A stretch of 35,720 nt of DNA. Origin: JBFWUW01 sp050247075. Lineage in GTDB: Bacteria; Planctomycetota; Planctomycetia; Pirellulales; JBFWUW01. Shown here piece by piece: positions 33,591 to 35,720 of the stretch; the stretch's first letter is position 1; every line of letters starts with the position of its first letter. The stretch covers positions 1 through 35,720 of the forward strand of contig JBFWUW010000070.1 in assembly GCA_050247075.1 (NCBI GenBank). The letters run 5' to 3'. The notes beneath the pieces were generated by a model. It worked only from the letters and a program-made list of their open reading frames with translations, made no database searches and was not told the origin of the DNA. The translations under genes and the position numbers were made by a program.

Positions 33591-34190
33591 TTCAGGTTCG
33601 CCTGCAAAAAGCGTGAATCTTGGCGGCGTGCAGCGATAGCGCACCGCGCGACAAGCGCGCTTCAAGAATATGAATAGGCCCCGTGGCACGTACCGGTCGG
33701 CGGAGAGAGCTGTCGCTCTTAGGTTGGCCAACCAGCCGGCAACGGTAGCCGTAATAAGTGACCCGCCCGATCGACCGCCCGCCACGGCCGTGCTGTTCGA
33801 GCACGCGGCGGACGACGATGCTGGGGCGGTTTGGGGACTTCGCGCCCGCTTGACGTGCAAAGACCACGTCGGCGCGCAAAGCCGGATGCCTGTATTTGTA
33901 CAAGAAACAATCTTTTTGTAAAGTATTAAAATATATATTTAGACTTCTATTTCCTGCGCCTGCTCGTGCGCCGGGTGGCCGGCGAAAGTGGGTTTGCCCG
34001 TCGCCTACGGCCCCTTCAGAACCCCTGGAGAATCCATCAAGGTTCGCTTATGCATCCTGCCGGGCGAACATCACCGGCTCCACGGCGGCCTAGGTCTCCG
34101 CAGTGGCGGAGTTCACGCGGCCAATTTCGTAACATACATTTCAGCAATAGTTTAGGTCATCTATTGAGCCGCGATCGCCCCACGCTCAAA
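33591..34190. other. 600-bp stretch without a recognised gene
   Basis: No family was recognised. A minus-strand open frame (33903-33592, 103 codons) begins with an ATG but has no recognisable domain and overlaps repeat sequence; it is left out. The part at 33905-33955 is sharply AT-rich (TTAAAATATATATTTAGA). An inverted repeat CCGCGATC/GATCGCGG brackets 34169-34202. Confidence 0.35.
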
Positions 34191-34204
34191 CTGTGATCGC
34201 GGTA

Positions 34205-34229
34205 GGGATGGCCCTCGCGGGCCACCCCC
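34205..34229 (-). ncRNA. Group II intron domain VI-like hairpin
   Basis: The minus-strand GGGGTGGCCC-GCGA-GGGCCATCCC pairs over about 10 bp with one G-U pair and a GCGA tetraloop, directly 3' of domain V. A bulged branch-point A was not evident in the stem, which would argue against efficient lariat splicing. Confidence 0.55.
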
Positions 34230-34235
34230 CGCACA

Positions 34236-34268
34236 GATCCGTACGTGAGGAATTACCTCATACGGCTC
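34236..34268 (-). ncRNA. Group II intron domain V
   Basis: A 33-nt hairpin on the minus strand that starts GAGCCGTATGAGG and ends CCTCACGTACGGATC. It matches the bacterial domain V pattern: AGC triad near the 5' end, a two-base asymmetry in the 3' arm and a short terminal loop. The base facing G of the AGC triad appears to be A rather than the usual U, and the length is 33 rather than 34; both suggest decay. Confidence 0.78.
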
Positions 34269-34480
34269 TTGCCTTGTGTCGAACGCGAACTTTTCACGCA
34301 CGCCATGCAGCCCGCTGGACTTGCGTTTGATCCGGCTCGGTGTCCGGGCAAGGCAGCCTGCATCGCGTTCCACTCGGCTGAGTCCCTTCCCTCGGCCGAC
34401 TCCGCCGATGCTTCAGCAGCATCGTTGTTCGCCGACGTCGCCGGTACTACGGACTCATCTGACTTCCCGTGGGTGTGCAT
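34253..34480 (-). pseudogene. Remnant of the group II intron-encoded protein
   Basis: The open frame from ATG 34480 gives MHTHGKSDESVVPATSANN followed by about 56 more residues and ends at 34253, next to domain V. The first part resembles the N-terminal leader of intron-encoded reverse transcriptases; no reverse transcriptase, maturase or endonuclease motif remains. It is an internal-deletion remnant, not a functional gene. Confidence 0.55.
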
Positions 34481-34904
34481 GTCAGCTGTACCGTCGGTGA
34501 CGTTTTCTGACCGTTCCGCCAATGGCGGAAACCCACGGGATCTCCCGGTTCTCGCGTTTGGAGTGTTCAAGCATGCACAGGTTCTGCGACTCCGCCGTGC
34601 CCGATGATGGCTTGCCAATAACGCCATCGCCGATGTAGCCTTCCCGCAGACACCACAGGGTCGGCGCACGAAAAGCCTGATTTCGGAGCTCAATAGCTGG
34701 CCTGCTTGTACCTCTGGCCGATGCTACACCCACGGCGTTACCGCCGCCGGCGTACGGTTCGAGGCCGAAGTGACTGGCAAGGTCTTCCTCATAGGACTCT
34801 TTCATTCCCAACTCCAAACCGGTTTATCCCGGCGCTTTCGGTGTCCCCTGGCTGCGTCCCGATAAAAAGTGTGATGATGCCGCTGAAACGCCGTTGCGCG
34901 AGGG

Positions 34905-35180
34905 ACTTACGCTGAAAGCGTTTCACAATCCAGCCCAGGGCCGCTCGCTTGCGAGCGCACCCTGGGGATCATTCACGCGCGAGATGTCTTCAACCCCGCA
35001 GGGGTTGCACAACCGTCGCGGCAGCGCATCATCGTTGTCCCGCCAAATGGTCGCCAATCGTAGCGCGATTGTGAAACCCCTGCGGGGTTTACGACATTTC
35101 TTGACGGTTGCAGACCCAGGGTGCGCTCGCTAATCGCTCGCGACCCTAGGCTGGGTTGTGATACGCTTTCAGCGTAAAGT
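34905..35180. repeat. 276-bp long inverted-repeat element
   Basis: The outer arms are near-complementary. ACTTACGCTGAAAGCGTTTC (34905-34924) followed by ACAATCCAGCCCAGGG pairs with the reverse complement of the end CCCTAGGCTGGGTTGTGATA plus CGCTTTCAGCGTAAAGT (35180). Between them lie GCTCGC-rich hairpins (34932-34963, 35121-35145) and two pairs of opposite stems AACCCC/GGGGTT (34992-35006 and 35074-35090). No coding capacity. It lies directly next to the 5' side of the group II intron remnant. It resembles a MITE or a large palindromic repeat. Confidence 0.82.
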
Positions 35181-35314
35181 CGTTCTGTTAGCTTCATTTT
35201 CCGCGAGCATCCGGGGGTCATTGCGTGGATGGCCGCGTCTCTTCACGATCGTCGCGCGCGACACGAAAAGAGCCAGTTTCCACCGTGAACCGCGAGTTTT
35301 CAGCAAGGTTTTCT

Positions 35315-35452
35315 CAGCCCACCCTCTGGGAGAGAAACGGGGTGAGGGCTGTGCCGGGTGGAAAGCCTCTCTACGCTTCGCCCTCTCCCCAACCCTCTCC
35401 CGGAGTACCGGGAGAGGGGGCAAGGAAGGGAAACTAATTTGGACCCTATCCT
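35315..35452. repeat. Interspersed palindromic repeat, copy 3
   Basis: It contains CCCTCTGGGAGAGA...GGGGTGAGGG (35322-35347) and CCCTCTCCCCAACCCTCTCC followed by CGGAGTACCGGGAGAGGG (35381-35418), as in copies 1 and 2. The right side keeps a degenerate version of the terminal end seen in copy 2 (AACTAATTTGGACCCTATCC, 35431-35450). The left terminal end is not recognisable. Confidence 0.82.
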
Positions 35453-35485
35453 TAGATGGTTCGCGGGCCTGCCACGGGTACCGCG

Positions 35486-35720
35486 TCACGACTTTCGCGT
35501 GCCGCAGGCTCCGGCGATGGCGCAACTTGTGGCGCAACTGGTGCCGCAGTGGCCGGTGGCTTCGTCGGTACCGCAACCGGGTCCGCAGCCGGTTTCCACC
35601 GCTTCGGAAAATCGGCGGAACTGCTCCTGGGCCTCGTACAGGCTGGCCAGTTCGGCGGTCAGACCGGCCAGCTCGGGCGGGGCATCACCCAGGAAGTAGA
35701 AGTACAGCGACTCGCCATCG
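35486..35720 (-). CDS. C-terminal part of a PSP1-like protein with Cys-rich tail (partial)
   Basis: The minus strand is open from the window edge to TGA at 35486-35488, giving at least 77 residues. The visible part reads DGESLYFYFLGDAPPELAGL, a helix TAELASLYEAQEQFRRFSEA, then a tail with six cysteines (TGCGPGCGTDEATGHC, GTSCATSCAIAGACGTRKS). A FYF strand followed by a helix resembles the end of PSP1-domain proteins, and Cys-rich endings of the GCGPGCGT kind are known to me from planctomycete members. The start lies outside the window, so no translation start or function can be given. The tail could bind a metal or Fe-S cluster; this is inferred. Confidence 0.65.
   Translation of the reverse strand, partial: DGESLYFYFLGDAPPELAGLTAELASLYEAQEQFRRFSEAVETGCGPGCGTDEATGHCGTSCATSCAIAGACGTRKS

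Larger units (their letters stand above)
34203..34865 (-). mobile_element. Group II intron remnant lacking its reverse transcriptase
   Basis: On the minus strand, the sequence from about 34865 down to about 34203 has the layout of a bacterial group II intron. Its 5' part, from GACGCAGCCAGGGGACACCG (about 34857-34838) and continuing to about 34480, gives the translation typical of intron domain I (MKESYEEDLASHFGLEP at 34817). A fragment MHTHGKSDESVVPATSANN at 34480 resembles the start of intron-encoded proteins. Domain V lies at 34236-34268 and a domain VI-like hairpin with GCGA loop at 34205-34229. Only about 230 bases remain where a roughly 1.2-1.5 kb reverse transcriptase gene would be, so the open reading frame has been deleted. 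It cannot move on its own. The exact 5' and 3' ends were not fixed. Confidence 0.78.

Noticed and set aside
33592..33903. 103-codon minus-strand open frame
   Set aside because: No recognised domain, overlaps the repeat zone and lacks a ribosome-binding site; kept only as part of the region description.
34480..34817. Open frame MKESYEEDLASHFGLEP as a protein-coding gene
   Set aside because: This translation is the familiar product of group II intron domain I sequence, so it is better read as structural RNA.
33080..35452. CRISPR array
   Set aside because: The repeats are few, long, palindromic and irregularly spaced, without uniform spacers, and no cas genes are present.

Overview
The window looks like a GC-rich chromosomal segment of a planctomycete, probably of the Pirellulales type. 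The clues are a DUF1592 multidomain protein with PSCyt1-like heme motif next to a DUF1552 protein, a secreted DUF1080+ThuA fusion, a YTV-like tandem-repeat secreted protein, an RDD protein with an NPYASP-type N-terminus, a probable planctomycete PSP1-like protein with a Cys-rich tail, and many interspersed palindromic repeats. No rRNA, tRNA or CRISPR array was recognised. Layout: 1-840 holds an RDD membrane protein. 976-2454 (minus) is the DUF1080/ThuA protein with a strong terminator. 2637-11402 (minus) is a long type IV pilus/type II secretion-like operon. In transcription order it runs: major prepilin, receiver-only response regulator, membrane histidine kinase, STAS protein, GspE/PilB ATPase, GspF/PilC platform, then PilM, PilN, PilO and PilP/GspC-like proteins. 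Several junctions are 4-base ATGA overlaps. A GAF-like/HD-GYP protein (11683-13287) is divergent from the prepilin. It is followed by prfB (13472-14573), which has an intact programmed +1 frameshift, and a 167-aa unknown. 15166-16638 (minus) encodes a secreted repeat protein built on a 16-residue period. Divergent from it is the DUF1592/DUF1552 pair (17256-20918). A second prepilin cassette (20928-24425, minus) carries four overlapping minor-pseudopilin genes. One of them has a genomic interspersed repeat inserted in frame in its leader peptide. 24801-28292 (plus) holds a secreted unknown, a MarR regulator with a candidate operator, a flavin-dependent halogenase-like oxidoreductase and a BON-like protein. 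28315-32827 (minus) is an envelope polysaccharide/LPS set: GT4 glycosyltransferase, tandem WaaP-like kinase, WaaF-like heptosyltransferase, and an Rrf2 regulator upstream. From 32828 to 35485 there is no convincing intact gene. The region is a repeat sink: two copies of an interspersed palindromic repeat (one with terminal inverted repeats), a 41-bp direct repeat spaced exactly 300 bp, an ORF-deleted group II intron remnant with recognisable domain V, and a 276-bp long inverted-repeat element. The window ends inside the 3' end of a minus-strand PSP1-like gene. How the genes work together (inference): PilM/N/O/P, GspF and GspE would form the inner-membrane motor and platform for a pilus or pseudopilus assembled from the major prepilin and, probably, the four minor prepilins. 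No secretin or prepilin peptidase is in the window, so these must be encoded elsewhere. The kinase, receiver and STAS genes are embedded between pilin and motor ATPase, and an HD-GYP protein is divergent from the pilin. This suggests signal control of assembly by phosphorylation and cyclic-di-GMP. The most distinctive observations are this embedded signalling module, the repeat-derived prepilin leader, the group II intron remnant and the repeat cluster around 33-35.4 kb.
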